A DNA stretch of 64,000 bases from Diorhabda sublineata (lineage: Eukaryota; Arthropoda; Insecta; Coleoptera; Chrysomelidae): contig NC_079476.1 of NCBI RefSeq assembly GCF_026230105.1, positions 7,206,709 to 7,270,708 on the forward strand, given 5' to 3'. Position numbers and translations under genes: made by a program. Under the pieces are notes generated by a model. That model was not told the DNA's origin and did no database searches. It worked only from the letters and a program-made list of their open reading frames with translations. Shown piece after piece: positions 62,597 through 64,000 of the stretch; positions within the stretch are counted from its first letter, which is position 1, and each line of letters opens with the position of its first letter.

Positions 62597-63604
62597 CGTT
62601 GATTTATATGTAAATTATAATTTACAGGAGTTGGTTGGAAAGGTTATCCAGGTTATGGTCCTACAAGATGTACAAAACTCAAAATATATCGACCCAAAAC
62701 ATCTGGTCCGCCTAAAGACGAAAGTATCTGTAGTTTTGACCGAAAATGGCGGTTCATACGACAAGCCAAAGTCACTCCTATGGATTTAGCAATCTGCTGG
62801 GATTTGACTCCAGAAAATCCGAAGGATGAACCAAATAGAACGAAACATATTGACGGTTCAAATGGATCAGCGGCTCCGGCTGTATTTAGTCTTGTTCATA
62901 CCCCTAAAGAGGAAGAAGCCAATATAAAATGTGATGGTTTACATAGCTGTGGTGCTGTTTTTGAGCACAGTGAAAAAGGAAATGAAGAAAAAGAGTTTTT
63001 CTTCCATAGATCAAAACGAAGCTCTCGCGAAAGCATCAGTAGCGGTTCTAATAATTCTGATAGTAAAAAACGAGCTAAAAGTGCTTTTGAAGGCGACAAA
63101 ATCTCAATAGACTCAAAATCTAGCAATGTAAGTGCCAAGTCAAGAGCTAAAAGTGCTTATAACTTGAATGAACCTGACGGAAACTCGAATACTTCGAAAG
63201 ATAATAAAAATCTTCATCGAAGTATTCAGAATTTAGAGGAATGTATTGATGAAAAACGAAAGAAATACATCAAATATCCTCACAATAAATTCTGCATGGC
63301 GTGCGAAATGCGAAAAGTTTCTTTGACTGAAAATAGGCCAAAAAGCGAGTACAAGATGGCGTTTAAGGCCGGCGTACCCAATAAAATAGTAAGTAGACGT
63401 AGCTACCACCTCAATGTTCCTAAACCCAAAAATCCATATATGGTCAGGAATTATGTCATTGATAGCTTAGCACCACCTTTTTCTTTACAGAAGAAGAAGA
63501 GGGAGGACTATCCTGAACATTGGAGGTTGGCCACTGTCTATCAACATTCTTATAAACCAATCCAAGCTAGAAAAAGACCACTAATGCAAACTGTTTTTAA
63601 ATAA
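58938..63604 (+). CDS. Flattop (CFAP126)-like ciliary protein with long C-terminal extension (first exon missing)
   Basis: Flattop is a microtubule-associated protein of cilia and flagella. Exons 58938-59145, 59202-59302, 62059-62533 and 62628-63604 join in phase (586 codons, TAA). Exon 1 is not located: an in-frame TAG directly precedes the acceptor. The first visible exon carries the family core: FEQTFKPKVLKNWEVPKLN (1-19) and ISNDRGHLLPEIRRSNSNPW (33-52) followed by GNFVGTWNLP. The next exon must use the acceptor at 59201; the AG at 59209 shifts frame into a stop. The remaining ~480 residues are not recognised: a Pro-rich stretch, LSPILAAISNFNLAKKL, GVGWKGYPGYGPTRCTK (262 on), a Ser-rich basic region with three related motifs (KSAF 412, KSAY 436, KSEY 500), FCMACE (483) and AFKAGVPNK. 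No signal peptide or membrane segment. Vertebrate Flattop is far shorter, so this is either an insect-specific extension or a fusion. Confidence 0.82.
59585..60670 (+). pseudogene. Relic of the same unnamed transposon family as 41.9 kb, inside the gene's intron
   Basis: Plus-strand pieces: SLGEKNEISYYSDTTSAQNC and NAIVSAMFLWAVEQMP (Y-S-D-x-C-x-x-Q-N-x-N block), NQKFMDSG, SSEMECDTVHSTIEARGRQL (G-H-S-x-M-E-x-D-x-x-H-x-x-I-E block, one frameshift) and the C-terminal TIPFIYHDFYNKLETEDKID. Complementary to the N-terminal part preserved at 41866-42960. Dead. Confidence 0.6.
60785..61640 (+). pseudogene. RTE-like LINE RT relic inside the Flattop-like gene's intron
   Basis: Two open stretches (60922-61296 and 61275-61514) carry VGEYQCGFRRNHSTFDHKFT, LHHLFIDFHQVYDRILRHQM (motif A, D-F-K-x-A-Y-D), FGVSKKLVRMIRMT, RQGDSLAITLED, LAYVDDVNIMAQTTSTLSGA (Y-A-D-D box as YVDD) and AEARGLKINEQKN, then YQFKYLGALITN. 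Similar in type to 21830-22745. Same strand as the host gene; 5' and 3' ends are lost. Confidence 0.8.
62536..62596. repeat. (TA)n microsatellite in an intron
   Basis: About 30 AT dinucleotides occupy most of the 94-bp intron 62534-62627 of the Flattop-like gene, starting three bases inside the donor (GTATGATATA). Confidence 0.95.
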
Positions 63605-64000
63605 TTTTTCCCCGGAAATAGTAAACACCAAAGAATGAAAGGTGATCTGTATTTATTTCTGGAAATAAGTCCATTTATTGCTCATATATTGAACATTTTT
63701 ATTCTTCTAATTATTTTCCAAAGGTTTAAATTTTTGAATACCTTTTAAATTTTTTTGTGTATTCACATTCATCACAGAATTCTTTCTTACAACAACCAGT
63801 ACATTATCACTATCTCACTTAATTCTTTATCTACCTTGCAGCTGAACCCTGGATTATATATAAATCCGTCACTATTGCTAGTTTAAATTGGTTTTTGCAT
63901 GAAACATGACTTTGGAATGTATTTATCATATCTCCATGAATATCTCTTGACATGTTGAGAACAATAACATTAGTTCTACATTGTCACTAACTGTAAAGAT
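63605..64000 (+). other. 3' region of the Flattop-like gene
   Basis: Probable 3' UTR then spacer; no exact AATAAA within the first 150 bases and no further gene. Confidence 0.4.

Overview
This is an AT-rich, intron-bearing, transposon-dense stretch of an insect nuclear genome. The arthropod call rests on an RR-2 cuticular protein gene and on the repeat mix: mariner/Tc1, hAT, RTE- and CR1/Jockey-type LINEs, a Penelope-like element and Gypsy. A beetle or similar non-dipteran is plausible, but the sequence alone does not fix the order. There are no operons, CRISPR arrays or prokaryotic features.

Three host genes can be supported. (1) At 4859-5704 (minus) lies the main exon of a secreted Rebers-Riddiford RR-2 cuticle protein; its small first exon is not located. 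(2) At 54708-58705 (plus) is a complete three-exon gene for the atypical kinase RIOK1 (512 aa), with P-loop, catalytic HAD-x-S-x-F-N and metal-binding DVSQ motifs intact. (3) At 58938-63604 (plus), only 232 bp after the RIOK1 stop, is a gene whose first exon encodes a clear Flattop (CFAP126, ciliary microtubule) core. It splices in frame through three more exons into a long C-terminal part I do not recognise (586 codons visible, exon 1 missing). RIOK1 acts in small-ribosomal-subunit maturation and Flattop in cilia or flagella; I see no functional link beyond adjacency.

Nearly everything else is mobile DNA in varied decay. 1-4.86 kb: unassigned AT-rich DNA. 6.5-7.5 kb: DDE transposase relic (minus). 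8.0-8.9 kb: LINE relic. 9.9-11.4 kb: Penelope-like element with reverse transcriptase and GIY-YIG endonuclease. 11.5-12.6 kb: ZBED5-like hAT relic. 13.5-14.35 kb: mariner relic. 14.9-15.9 kb: two copies of an unnamed GERFHQ-type repeat. 18.2-21.5 kb: a hairpin, a solo ribozyme-like insertion, mariner and LINE pieces and a TTAGG-like array. 21.8-22.75 kb: LINE. 23-30 kb: inverted-repeat elements and Tc1-like relics. 31.26-33.22 kb: a young 1,960-bp Tc1/mariner-type transposon with 349-bp inverted repeats. 33.8-35.3 kb: nested inverted-repeat elements. 36.2-40.9 kb: repeat copies, a SINE-like tRNA-derived segment and a near full-length RTE-type LINE. 41.9-43.0 kb: relics of an unnamed transposon protein family. 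45.4-49.8 kb: two LINE relics around an internally deleted hAT element with a 355-bp tandem repeat. 51.4-53.9 kb: Gypsy integrase relic and two more hAT relics. Introns of RIOK1 and the Flattop-like gene also hold LINE, mariner and DDE fragments.

The most interesting signal is a ~95-bp sequence present three times (11.32, 18.59 and 37.33 kb). It closes the Penelope-like element and otherwise occurs without it. It resembles a type I hammerhead ribozyme core, and the middle copy is a solo 97-bp insertion flanked by a perfect 13-bp target-site duplication.
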